DNA from: a bacterium
GTDB lineage: Bacteria > Actinomycetota > Acidimicrobiia > Spongiisociales > UBA5794
NCBI GenBank assembly: GCA_024228555.1
Contig: JAAETI010000141.1
Span: 1 to 58,720 of the forward strand
Reading direction: 5' to 3'
Length of the DNA: 58,720 nucleotides
Position numbers and translations under genes: made by a program. The notes beneath the pieces were generated by a model. The model searched no databases. It saw only the letters and a list, made by a program, of their open reading frames with translations, and had not been told where the DNA came from. Below are positions 41,936 through 50,435 of the stretch, one piece after another (positions within the stretch are counted from its first letter, which is position 1; each line of letters opens with the position of its first letter).

Positions 41936-43327
41936 GTGAAACGATTCTCCAGCATGATCGGCTTGCTGCTGGCCTTCGCACTCATCGCTGCTGCATGCGG
42001 CGGCGATGACGACGAGACCACAGAGACGACAGCCGGTGGTGACGCAACCGAAACAACGGCAGCGGCATCAGGCGAGGTCATTGAGATCGAGTTCTGGCAT
42101 GCCATGGCAGACGACCTCGGCGCCGTCGTGGACAGTCTTGTTGGTCAGTACAACGCCAGCCAGGACGCCGTGGTTGTAAACGCCACATTCCAGGGCAGCT
42201 ACGACGACACCTACAACGCGTTCCTTGCAGGTCTCAGCGCAGACACTGCTCCGAACATCATTCAGAACTTCGACCTGGCCGCCCAGACGATGTTCGACAC
42301 CGGAGCCTTGGTTCCGGCTCATGAGTTGATGGCAGCAGGCGAGGCAGAAAGTTTCCTTGCTGCGCCACGCGACTACTACTCGGATGAGACCGGCATGGTG
42401 GCGATGGCTTTCAACAGCTCAACGCCGATTGTCTACTACAACTCTGAGATGTTCGACGCGGCCGGCCTTGATGCTCCGGCAACCGACTGGACCTTCAGCG
42501 ACTTCCTCGATACCTGCGACGCTCTCGAGGCGTCCGGGGTCACCAACTGTGTGACGTTCGGAACTGTCGGCTGGTTCTTCGAGCAGATCCTTGCCAATAG
42601 TGGCGGGCTCTATTTCAACAACGACAATGGCCGTACCGCCCGGGCAACCGAGGTTGCGTTCAACAGTGGCCAGGGCGTCGAGGTATTCGAATTCCTGACC
42701 GGTCTTATCGCTGATGGTCATGCGCCGAGCCTGGGTAACACCTGGTCCGACACTGACAGCGTGTTCTTCGCAGGCGAAGCCGCGATGATCTTCGACTCGA
42801 CCTCCGGTGCCCGTGGCATGCAGGAGAACTCGACCTTCGACGTCAAGACTGCCTACATCCCGCACAGCGACTCGAGCGAGCGCAACGGTGTCGTCATCGG
42901 TGGTGCCGCTCTGTGGCTCATCGACTCGGATGACGCGGCTACCAACCAGGCGGCTTGGGACTTCATGAGCTTCATGACCAATGAAGCTCCGCAGATCGAG
43001 TGGCACACCGGAACGGGCTACTTCCCGGTCCTGGCCTCGCTGCAGACCGACCCACCGGCGGAGCTCCAGACCTTCTGGGATGAGAACCCGAACTTCCGGA
43101 CCGCGATCGATCAGCTGGCTTCCACCGACACCCTGAACGCAGATGGTTCTACGAACTATGCCGTTCTTGGTGGCCGCGCTGGTCCGTTCCCGGAGATTCG
43201 TCGCATCATCGTCGAGGCGTACAGCGAGGTACTCGATGGCGGCAAGACCGCTCAAGAGGCCCTCGATGCCGCGGCAGAGAAGGCCAATCAGGCACTGACC
43301 GACTACAACGAGCTCGTCGACTCCTAA
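41936..43327 (+). CDS. UgpB-like ABC substrate-binding lipoprotein
   Basis: 463 residues from GTG at 41936 with GGGAGGGAA upstream. Lipoprotein signal (ALIAAACGG, Cys about 21) and an acidic/Thr linker lead into a family 1 binding protein. Segments typical of glycerol-3-phosphate-binding UgpB are intact: IEFWHAM, FQGSYDDTYNAFLAGL, FNSSTPIVYYN, VIGGAALW and EWHTGTGYFPV. The ligand is probably glycerol 3-phosphate, a glycerophosphodiester or a related polyol phosphate. The adjacent glutamine synthetase operon raises the possibility of another nitrogenous ligand. Confidence 0.9.
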   Translation: MKRFSSMIGLLLAFALIAAACGGDDDETTETTAGGDATETTAAASGEVIEIEFWHAMADDLGAVVDSLVGQYNASQDAVVVNATFQGSYDDTYNAFLAGLSADTAPNIIQNFDLAAQTMFDTGALVPAHELMAAGEAESFLAAPRDYYSDETGMVAMAFNSSTPIVYYNSEMFDAAGLDAPATDWTFSDFLDTCDALEASGVTNCVTFGTVGWFFEQILANSGGLYFNNDNGRTARATEVAFNSGQGVEVFEFLTGLIADGHAPSLGNTWSDTDSVFFAGEAAMIFDSTSGARGMQENSTFDVKTAYIPHSDSSERNGVVIGGAALWLIDSDDAATNQAAWDFMSFMTNEAPQIEWHTGTGYFPVLASLQTDPPAELQTFWDENPNFRTAIDQLASTDTLNADGSTNYAVLGGRAGPFPEIRRIIVEAYSEVLDGGKTAQEALDAAAEKANQALTDYNELVDS

Positions 43328-43358
43328 GAGTTGACGAAACTCGTATCTAATGGCTTCA

Positions 43359-43388
43359 CCGGCCGGCGGCGCATATGCCGCCGGCCGG
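43359..43388 (+). terminator. Strong GC-rich hairpin after the importer operon
   Basis: CCGGCCGGCGGC (43359-43370) pairs perfectly with GCCGCCGGCCGG (43377-43388) around GCATAT. The 12-bp all-GC stem starts 31 bases after the ugpB-like stop. There is no U-tract, so termination would be by the stable hairpin alone. It ends 16 bases before the next ATG. Confidence 0.6.
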
Positions 43389-43404
43389 TAGGCTATTGCA
43401 GTCC

Positions 43405-46035
43405 ATGAAGCGTTACCCCTCCTCCTTGGCCGTTGCTGCGGCACTGCTTGTCCTGGTCACCGCGTGTACCAGCTCAGATACCGAGTTCGGTGTCGACGTT
43501 CAGCGCACTCCGGAGCCATCGATCGAGGTGGTCGCATCCGGCCTGATCAATCCGCTCGGTTTGGCGTTGCTACCCGACGGTGGTCTGCTCATTGCCGAGG
43601 AGGGCACCGGCGAAGGCGACATGAGCGCTGGAGTGTCGATGTTGACCCCAGACGGGACCGTCGGAAGAGTGGTGTCGGGTCTCCCCAGCAGTATCGACTC
43701 CGGCGACTTATCCGGAGCTCCATTGGTCGGCGTCGACCCCGATGGGACCACCGCATATGTTGGCCACTTCAACTCCGGCAGGTTGCTGACATTCCCTTTG
43801 GGAGACCGTCAGCCAGAACCGGGATTCCCTTTGTTCCCCGAGGACCTCGGCTCGAGGATGGAGCCGCTCAACAGGGTTGAATTGGTCAATCCATTCGACA
43901 TCACGTTCGATCCAAACGGTGTCCCAGTCGTCACCGACGCCTCAGGCGATGGCGTTGCCATCGAGACCGAAGAGGGCACGACTCGCTTCATCCACCGATT
44001 TGGGTCTCTGGTTGATCCCGAGAAAGCCACCCTCAAAATCAGCCCGGTCCCGACGGGGATCACCCGGGTGGCCGATCGCTACCTGGTCACCCTCACCGGC
44101 GGTTGCCCATATCCGGCCAATTCCGGCCAGGTGGTCAGCATCGACGGCATGGCGTCCTCCAAGGTGATCGTGGATCGCCTCAATATGCCCATCGACGTCT
44201 ACCCAGGAGAGGATGACACGCTATGGATCCTCGAGTTCTCCCAGTTCAGTGAAGGCGCTTCCTGCTTCACCGGTGAGGGGTACGCACCCTCGAGCGGTCG
44301 ATTGCTGCGCCATCACCCAGACGGCATAACCGAGGCCGTGATCTCTGAGCTCAACTTCCCTGGGGCGGTCGTCACGGCCGACGATGGATCTCTATACATC
44401 ACGTCAGTGTTCAGCGGTGAGTTGCTGCACGTGTTCTGGGAAGACGACCAGCGGCGCGGTCCCGCAACTCCGATCGCGGCGGCCCCAGCGTGGCGCTTCG
44501 AGAATGTTGCGGCACAGGCGGGCGTCGATTTCACGCACGGTGCTTTCACCAAGGGCCTCTCCATGGACCCGCAAGCGGCCATGAGCGGCGGCCTGTGTTG
44601 GATCGACTACGACAAAGACGGGTGGATGGACCTCTACCTGGTCAATAGCCACTCCCTGGACGAACGTGACCACTGGAGCCGCAACGGCGGCTTGCCCTCC
44701 AACACGATGCTGCGCAACGACCAAGGCGTATTTGTAGACGTCACGGCTGAAACCGGAACCGGACTGACGACACGCGGCCACGGGTGCGTGGCTGCCGACT
44801 TCGACGGCGACGGTTGGACTGACCTGTATGTCACCGCTGATGGTACCAACAGCATGTTGCTCAACGAGTTGGGCAACTCCTTCGCTGCAACTCAAGCGAC
44901 TCCGCCCGCCATCGAGTGGAGCTCGAGCGCCGCCGTCGGCGACCTCAACGGAGATGACCTTCCGGACCTCGTCGTTGGCTCCTATATCGATCTGAACCGC
45001 AAGATCGACAAACCCTCAGGAGCCTTCCCCCAGGACTTCCTGGGTCTGGCCAATCACCTGTTCCTCAATACCTCACGCAACGGAGTCCTCAGTTTTAGCG
45101 ACATCACAACTGAAGCAGGCACCACCGAGGAGGAACGGACATTGGGCGTTGTGATGTCTGACTTCGATGGTGATGGCGACCTCGATCTGTATTTCACGAA
45201 CGACGGGCAGCCCAACCGGTTGCACGAGAACATCACCGAGAACCCTGGAGACGTTCCACAGTTCACGGACATCAGCGTTTCCGCGGGAGTAGCCGATTCC
45301 GGCAGCGGCATGGGTATTGCTGTCGGAGACTGGACCGGCGATGCCACCGTCGATTTGCTCGTAACCAATTGGGATCGTGAGCTGAACGCAATCTTTCAGA
45401 ACCTCGGCACCGATGAGGGCGAATTGACCTTCCGGCAATCAACTTTCCGAATTGGACTCGCCGGCCTGGGGAACAACCAGACCGGCTGGGGCACCGCTCT
45501 AGAGGACTTCGACAACGACGCCGACAACGACATGCTGATCGTCAATGGGCATGTTCCAATCAGCGACCTCGAAGAGGACTCACAACTGGTTCGGTTGTAC
45601 GGGAACCTGGGCGCCGAGGGCGAGCAAGGGCAATTCGAGGACTGGACCGGTCGGGTCGGACTCGAAGCGCTGGGTCCGCTCATGGCCCGCGGCTCGGCGG
45701 TTGCCGATTTCGACAACGACGGCGATCTCGACATCGCCATAAACACGATCGGCGGCGATGCCGTCTTGCTGCGCAATGACAACCCTGCAGGCCATTGGCT
45801 GCAGGTCGACGCCGGCTTGGCTCCCGGCGTGCTGGTCACCGTCACCGCCGGGGGCAAGACCCAGGTGCGGGAGCAACACCTCGGCAGCAGTTATCTCGCG
45901 TCCGAGGACCATCGACTTCACTTTGGCCTCGGCGATGCCAGCTTGGTGTCGCGGATTGAGGTGCATTGGCCGGATGGAACGACAACCACCCGACGTAACG
46001 TCGCCGCCGATCAATTGGTGACGATCGACCGCTAG
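43405..46035 (+). CDS. Lipoprotein with beta-propeller (ScyD-like) and FG-GAP/ASPIC-UnbV (CRTAC1) domains
   Basis: 876 residues from ATG at 43405. The lipoprotein signal ends at LVLVTAC (Cys about 21). Residues 40-350 form an NHL/ScyD-like beta-propeller (NPLGLALLPDGGLLIAEEGTG, NPFDITFDPNGVPVVTDASG). Residues 370-800 carry FG-GAP/VCBS repeats with Ca-binding DxDxDG motifs (DYDKDGWMDLY, DFDGDGWTDLY, DFDGDGDLDLY, DFDNDGDLDIA). The last ~80 residues are the ASPIC/UnbV module (LHFGLGDASLVSRIEVHWPDG). This is a cell-surface, Ca-stabilised protein of CRTAC1 type; binding partner or activity unknown. The adjacent peroxidase gene is convergent, with the stop codons abutting. Confidence 0.87.
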   Translation: MKRYPSSLAVAAALLVLVTACTSSDTEFGVDVQRTPEPSIEVVASGLINPLGLALLPDGGLLIAEEGTGEGDMSAGVSMLTPDGTVGRVVSGLPSSIDSGDLSGAPLVGVDPDGTTAYVGHFNSGRLLTFPLGDRQPEPGFPLFPEDLGSRMEPLNRVELVNPFDITFDPNGVPVVTDASGDGVAIETEEGTTRFIHRFGSLVDPEKATLKISPVPTGITRVADRYLVTLTGGCPYPANSGQVVSIDGMASSKVIVDRLNMPIDVYPGEDDTLWILEFSQFSEGASCFTGEGYAPSSGRLLRHHPDGITEAVISELNFPGAVVTADDGSLYITSVFSGELLHVFWEDDQRRGPATPIAAAPAWRFENVAAQAGVDFTHGAFTKGLSMDPQAAMSGGLCWIDYDKDGWMDLYLVNSHSLDERDHWSRNGGLPSNTMLRNDQGVFVDVTAETGTGLTTRGHGCVAADFDGDGWTDLYVTADGTNSMLLNELGNSFAATQATPPAIEWSSSAAVGDLNGDDLPDLVVGSYIDLNRKIDKPSGAFPQDFLGLANHLFLNTSRNGVLSFSDITTEAGTTEEERTLGVVMSDFDGDGDLDLYFTNDGQPNRLHENITENPGDVPQFTDISVSAGVADSGSGMGIAVGDWTGDATVDLLVTNWDRELNAIFQNLGTDEGELTFRQSTFRIGLAGLGNNQTGWGTALEDFDNDADNDMLIVNGHVPISDLEEDSQLVRLYGNLGAEGEQGQFEDWTGRVGLEALGPLMARGSAVADFDNDGDLDIAINTIGGDAVLLRNDNPAGHWLQVDAGLAPGVLVTVTAGGKTQVREQHLGSSYLASEDHRLHFGLGDASLVSRIEVHWPDGTTTTRRNVAADQLVTIDR

Positions 46036-47376
46036 CTAGCTGCCGTCGACCGGGAGTCCGCTGGGCACCGAGTCAGGAACCATATGGCCGAGATCCTTGG
46101 CAGCTGGATCAGTCAGCGAAACCAAGAACGCTTCAACCTGATCGATCTCTTCATCGGTGAGTTCCTTCGGAACGCGTAGCCGGGGATCCATGAGGGTGAT
46201 CGCTTGGTCGATGCGTGCCTCATCCACCAAGTAGAACTCCGTCACCTCATCACGAAGCGGCGACGGATCGTATGCAGCTAGGGCACTGGCCGGGTCGAGG
46301 AAGTGCCGAATCGCAGACTCGAGATCGAGATACGCTCCATCGTGAAGCCACGGTCCTGTCAGCTCGACATTGCGCAGCGGCGGGGTGCGGAAGCCGTACC
46401 TGTCGGAGTAGTTGCCGCTCACGCCTTCCCTACCAAAGTCATCCGAGCCATCGTCGTCAATACCAGGGCCCACCTGGGGAGGAGCAACGTTGTGGGTGAG
46501 CTGGTCGGTGAGCAACGCACCGGTGTGACACCCTCCACAGCCAGCCTCGCCATAGAACAGGATCGCACCACGCTTGGCGTCGGCGTTGAGTGCATCGATC
46601 TCACCCGCCAGGTACCGATCCCAAGGCGAATCGGCGAACAGGAATGCGGACGCCTCATAGGCTGCAATGGCGTTACCGATGTGCTCTATGCCAATCTCGT
46701 CAACGGCGATATCGGGAAACGCGGCGCTGAACATGCTTCGGTACTCATCTATGTCGAGCACTCGGTTGACGATCAAGTCCCAAATGGCCTCAACGGAGGT
46801 CTCGGAGGCAATCTCGTTGAGTTGCCCGTTTGCCGAAACGTCCCCGGGAAGACCGAGCATTTCGACTGGTGATGTCGGCGGGAACAGTGCCTGGACGGCA
46901 AGCACACTGTCCAATCCGTCGGGAAGTGCGTCACCCGCCGGAGATGAGAACCCGTGCTCGGCAGTGCCGGCCACCCGGCTATCCCAGAACATCGTGAACC
47001 ACCCGTCAGCACCACGGTTGAACAAGTCAGGGGCATTGCGAGCAACAAGATCACGGTCCGCACCCAGTACCCGATCACTGCCGAGGCCGACACCCTTGGT
47101 CCCAATCGATACCGATAGGCCATCACCTCCAGCCTCGAGCGGGTGGTGGCAAGTGGCACAGGCGGTGTCACGATTGCCGCTGAGAATCTTGTCGAAGAAG
47201 AGAGCTTCCCCCAACTCCGTCAGCTCGGGCGCAGCTGCTTCGACGGGACTCAGCGGAACGAGCCTCTGGTCGACGACGACGTCCTCGAGTTCACCGTCAA
47301 GCGAGCTGCCAGAACAACCCGCAAGGGAGGTGGCCAGCAGCAGACCGAGCACAAGATAGGCCGAACCTCGGCTCAC
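46036..47376 (-). CDS. Di-haem cytochrome c peroxidase/MauG-family lipoprotein
   Basis: 446 residues with a lipoprotein signal (LLLATSLAGC) and two c-type haem sites, CATCHH (about residues 73-78) and CGGCHTG (about 277), typical of bacterial CcpA/MauG proteins. FFDKILSGNRDTACATCHHP, ARNAPDLFNRG, FRTPPLRNVELTGPWLHDGAY and the final EIDQVEAFLVSLTDP match the family. It could reduce H2O2 or oxidise a protein partner. The electron donor is not evident. It lies on the outer face of the membrane. Confidence 0.92.
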   Translation of the reverse strand: MSRGSAYLVLGLLLATSLAGCSGSSLDGELEDVVVDQRLVPLSPVEAAAPELTELGEALFFDKILSGNRDTACATCHHPLEAGGDGLSVSIGTKGVGLGSDRVLGADRDLVARNAPDLFNRGADGWFTMFWDSRVAGTAEHGFSSPAGDALPDGLDSVLAVQALFPPTSPVEMLGLPGDVSANGQLNEIASETSVEAIWDLIVNRVLDIDEYRSMFSAAFPDIAVDEIGIEHIGNAIAAYEASAFLFADSPWDRYLAGEIDALNADAKRGAILFYGEAGCGGCHTGALLTDQLTHNVAPPQVGPGIDDDGSDDFGREGVSGNYSDRYGFRTPPLRNVELTGPWLHDGAYLDLESAIRHFLDPASALAAYDPSPLRDEVTEFYLVDEARIDQAITLMDPRLRVPKELTDEEIDQVEAFLVSLTDPAAKDLGHMVPDSVPSGLPVDGS

Positions 47377-47458
47377 GACTCACCCTCCAGACGTGTCGAC
47401 CCGAGCAGTCTATCGACCCCGCCGACATGCAAAGCGGCGCGCGCGTGGCGCTAGGGCG

Positions 47459-47655
47459 CACTCACGTCCTCACCCCCCTCGTACGGGCTCCGGCCGTCCG
47501 ATCCCCCCATCAAGGGGGGATTGTCAGAAAAGCAGCCCTCCCCGAGGTCGGCGAAGCCGAACTCGCAAGCTGCCGGCTCCCGGCAGCCCCTGGTTTGGGA
47601 GGCGGGGCTGGGACCGAACGCAGCGAGGGACCAGACCGGGAGGGGGAAAGCTTGC
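47459..47655. repeat. Dispersed repeat, copy A
   Basis: About 197 bases, nearly identical at both ends to 57485-57630. The shared left part starts CACTCACGTCCTCACCCCCC and contains the hairpin ATCCCCCC-ATCA-AGGGGGGAT (47510-47522 region); the shared right part reads GGCGGGGCTGGGACCGAACG through GACCAGACCGGGAGGGGG. Copy A carries about 50 extra bases in the middle, with a GCTGCCGG/CCGGCAGC hairpin. It occupies most of the 372-base gap 47377-47748, which contains no gene. Confidence 0.8.
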
Positions 47656-47681
47656 ACACGTCCCGGCAAGTGCATACGTCT

Positions 47682-47728
47682 GAACCCCCCTACCCCCGGA
47701 GGGGGACTGACAAAGCGGCCCTCCAACC
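47682..47728. repeat. Partial third copy of the dispersed repeat
   Basis: CCCCCCTACCCCCGGAGGGGG followed by ACTGACAAAGCGGCCCTCC mirrors the C-run/G-run hairpin plus TGTCAGAAAAGCAGCCCTCC of copy A. Only the hairpin and the next ~20 bases are present. It lies between copy A and the xanthine dehydrogenase-type gene. Confidence 0.5.
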
Positions 47729-47732
47729 CGCA

Positions 47733-47759
47733 GCTCCTCGTAGCTTTGCTACGAGGAGC
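47733..47759 (-). terminator. Perfect 12-bp hairpin spanning the stop of the molybdenum hydroxylase gene
   Basis: GCTCCTCGTAGC (47733-47744) pairs with GCTACGAGGAGC (47748-47759) around TTT. On the minus strand the TAG stop (47751-47749) lies inside the stem, so the hairpin includes the last two codons. No U-tract follows. It may end the three-gene operon or protect its 3' end. Confidence 0.5.
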
Positions 47760-49977
47760 CGACTATGTGTTGGGGGAGGACGGGGACACGGTGCAAGTGG
47801 CGACCTATTGCGTCCTGGATGGCGGCGTAGACGGCGGGACCGGCCGAGATGGTCGGCGGCTCGCCGATTCCTTTGGCTCCGAGTGGACCCCACCGCTCCG
47901 GCTCTTCAACAAACCGCACCTCGATGTGCGGCGCATCGAGAAACGTCGGCAAGAGGTAGTCGGTGAAGTTCGGGTTCTTGATGACACCCTTGTCGACAAC
48001 CAACTCCTCGAGCACAGCCATTCCGACACCCTGCAGGGCACCACCCTCGATCTGGCCGAGTGCGGCCACAGGGTTCAGCACCTTCCCAACGTCCTGGACA
48101 GTGTCGAGTTGGACCACTCGCACCAATCCCAGCTCCGGGTCGACATCGACAACCGCACGATGGGCCGCAACCGCAAACGCGGGATGAGGATCGCCTTGGC
48201 CGTTCTCGTCGGTTGCAAAGGTCTCGGGATGGCGATACCGAATCTCGTGCTCCTTGGCGCCACCACCACACACCTCAGCAAGCGTCACCAGCAGATCGCC
48301 GTCACGCCACACGCCTTCGCTCGACAGGTCATCGCCACCGAACTCGTCAAGTATCTGTTGGCGAAGCTCGACCGCACATTGATATGTTGCGCCGCCGGTC
48401 ATCTGGGTTTGGCGCGAGGCTGACGTCGATCCGGCCGAACCGATCACATTGGTATCGGACCAGACCACGGCAACCTGCTCGATCTTGAGAACCTCACGGG
48501 CAAGCTGCTGGATGATCGTGACCATTCCCTGCCCAACCTCGGCGGCGGCGGTGTACACCTCGACGCCAATCGGACTGAGCGAGATACGGACGTCGGAGTA
48601 GTCATCGAACGCCTCTGAGAAGGCCAGGTTCTTGATGGTGACCCCGTAGCCCATGCCTCGCTTGACATGATCCGGGTTCGTGGTGAGCCCGGTGCCGCCG
48701 GGCAGATGGCGCGGATCGTCAGATGCCAGCGGTTCGACGATCGGCATCGAAGCCAACTCGTCAATCAGCTCAGCAGTCGGCAACGAACCCTCGATGATCT
48801 GACCGGACGAGTTCATCGGATCGCCCTGACCGAGCGCATTGCGGCGACGGAACTCCAACCGGTCGATACTCAGCTCGTCGGCAAGCCGGTCCATCTGCGC
48901 TTCGTGCCCGAACGCGGTCTGCACGCCACCAAACCCCCGCATCGCTCCGGCCGGCGGGTTGTTGGTCTTGACGGCAACCGAGTCAATAAAGACGTTGTCG
49001 CACAGGTATGGCCCCATTGCGAAGTACGCCGCGTTGGCAATAACGGCGTTCGACGATGACTCATAGGCGCCGCCGTCGAGAATCAACCTCGCCTCGACCT
49101 TCACCAGCTTGCCGTCGGCATCCGCCTCGTGGCGGTACCACATGCGAGCGGGGTGACGATGAACGTGGCCGACAAACGACTCGGCCCGATCAAACATCAT
49201 CTTGACCGGCCGACCCGTGCGCAGCGCCAGCATGCACAGATGAATGTGCATGCTCACATCCTCGCGAGATCCGAATGCACCGCCCATACCAACCGGATGA
49301 CAACGGATCTGCTCCGGCTCGAGGTTGAGACACGGGTAGATCTGCCAGTGGTCGCTGTGCACCCACTGGCTGACGGCGTACAGATCGACACCGCCATCAC
49401 CATCGGGGATAGCCAGTCCGGCTTCATTGCCGAGCGGCGCCTGGTCCTGCTGTCCGACTTCGTAGTAGCCCTCGACCGAGACGGCACCGCTGACCGTGCG
49501 GTCGCCGCGGCGTATCTTCATGCGGCGGGTCTGGGAATCGGCAGCATCTGCCTCTTCCATATCGGTCAGTGGTTCCAACACCTCGTACTCGACCACAATC
49601 GCAGCAACGCCAAGCTTGGCGGTTTCGAGATCACTTGCGGCGACGACCGCGATCGGCTCTCCCCAGTAGTTGCATTCGCCGGCGGCGAACACTGGTTGAT
49701 CTGGGACGTGCATGCCGAAGCCGGGGCGCCCCGGCACATCGTCCTGGGTGAGCACTGCGACCACCCCACCGACGGCAAGGGCGGGTGCGGTGTCGAGTTT
49801 CGTGATGCGAGCCCGTGGATGCGGGCTGCGCAAGGTGGCGGCCCACAGCATCCCCTCAGCGTGGAGGTCTGACGCATAGGCGAAGTTGCCGGTCACCTTG
49901 GGAATCCCATCAGGGCGCAACGGCGACTCGCCGATCCCGCCCCTAATCCGTTTGCGTGTTACCGGTGAAGTAGTCAT
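47749..49977 (-). CDS. Xanthine dehydrogenase-type molybdenum hydroxylase, large Mo subunit
   Basis: 742 residues of the XdhA/XdhD class that hydroxylates purines or other N-heterocycles at a Mo-pterin centre. Motifs in order: GIPKVTGNFAYASDL, the Mo-cofactor loops HPVGMGGAFGSRED and PPAGAMRGFGGVQTAFGHE, AAAEVGQGMVTIIQQL, and the catalytic Glu in GAKGIGEPPTI. The CO-dehydrogenase active loop (AYRCSFR) is absent, so it is not CoxL. The start overlaps the 2Fe-2S subunit stop (ATGA). With the YgfK-like and 8-oxoguanine deaminase-like genes nearby it fits a purine catabolic set. Confidence 0.9.
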   Translation of the reverse strand: MTTSPVTRKRIRGGIGESPLRPDGIPKVTGNFAYASDLHAEGMLWAATLRSPHPRARITKLDTAPALAVGGVVAVLTQDDVPGRPGFGMHVPDQPVFAAGECNYWGEPIAVVAASDLETAKLGVAAIVVEYEVLEPLTDMEEADAADSQTRRMKIRRGDRTVSGAVSVEGYYEVGQQDQAPLGNEAGLAIPDGDGGVDLYAVSQWVHSDHWQIYPCLNLEPEQIRCHPVGMGGAFGSREDVSMHIHLCMLALRTGRPVKMMFDRAESFVGHVHRHPARMWYRHEADADGKLVKVEARLILDGGAYESSSNAVIANAAYFAMGPYLCDNVFIDSVAVKTNNPPAGAMRGFGGVQTAFGHEAQMDRLADELSIDRLEFRRRNALGQGDPMNSSGQIIEGSLPTAELIDELASMPIVEPLASDDPRHLPGGTGLTTNPDHVKRGMGYGVTIKNLAFSEAFDDYSDVRISLSPIGVEVYTAAAEVGQGMVTIIQQLAREVLKIEQVAVVWSDTNVIGSAGSTSASRQTQMTGGATYQCAVELRQQILDEFGGDDLSSEGVWRDGDLLVTLAEVCGGGAKEHEIRYRHPETFATDENGQGDPHPAFAVAAHRAVVDVDPELGLVRVVQLDTVQDVGKVLNPVAALGQIEGGALQGVGMAVLEELVVDKGVIKNPNFTDYLLPTFLDAPHIEVRFVEEPERWGPLGAKGIGEPPTISAGPAVYAAIQDAIGRHLHRVPVLPQHIVGSS

Positions 49978-50435
49978 CGTGCCTCCTCCGCCAGAGCTTC
50001 CAGGGACCGTAGAATTGCTCCGTATCCCGTACAGCGACAGATATTGCCCGACAGTGCTTCCTTGATTTCGTTGGTCTCGGGGTGGGGGTTCTTCTCAAAG
50101 AGATGAGCGGCGGTTACGACAAAGCCAGGAGTACAGAAGCCACACTGCACCGCACCGTGGTCGATCAGTGCCTGTTGCACCGCATGCAGTTCCTTGTCGC
50201 TGCCAATCCCTTCGATGGTCGTAACAGCTGAACCTTCACAATCGGCGGCCATGACGAGGCAAGACGTGACAATCGCCCCGTCGAGTTCCACCGAACACGA
50301 CCCGCATTCGCCCTGTTCACAAGCGTTCTTCGATCCGGGGAGACCGAGCTCCTCACGAAGCACCTGAAGCAGGCTCTCGGAGCCGGCGACGTTGGCAACA
50401 CGATCCTCCCCGTTGACGTTGAAAGAGACAATCAT
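49974..50435 (-). CDS. Molybdenum hydroxylase 2Fe-2S subunit
   Basis: 153 residues from ATG at 50435, which overlaps the FAD-subunit stop (ATGA). Plant-type cluster ligands CEQGECGSCSV (with a later Cys in TSCLVMA) and a second cluster domain with CGFCTPGF and CRCTGYG. This is the standard two-[2Fe-2S] subunit (XdhC/CoxS type) that passes electrons from Mo to FAD. Length and spacing are normal. Confidence 0.95.
   Translation of the reverse strand: MIVSFNVNGEDRVANVAGSESLLQVLREELGLPGSKNACEQGECGSCSVELDGAIVTSCLVMAADCEGSAVTTIEGIGSDKELHAVQQALIDHGAVQCGFCTPGFVVTAAHLFEKNPHPETNEIKEALSGNICRCTGYGAILRSLEALAEEAR

Noticed and set aside
47749..49977. Large subunit as aerobic CO dehydrogenase CoxL
   Set aside because: The CoxL active-site loop AYRCSFR is absent; the loop reads AMRGFGGVQ as in xanthine dehydrogenase-type enzymes.
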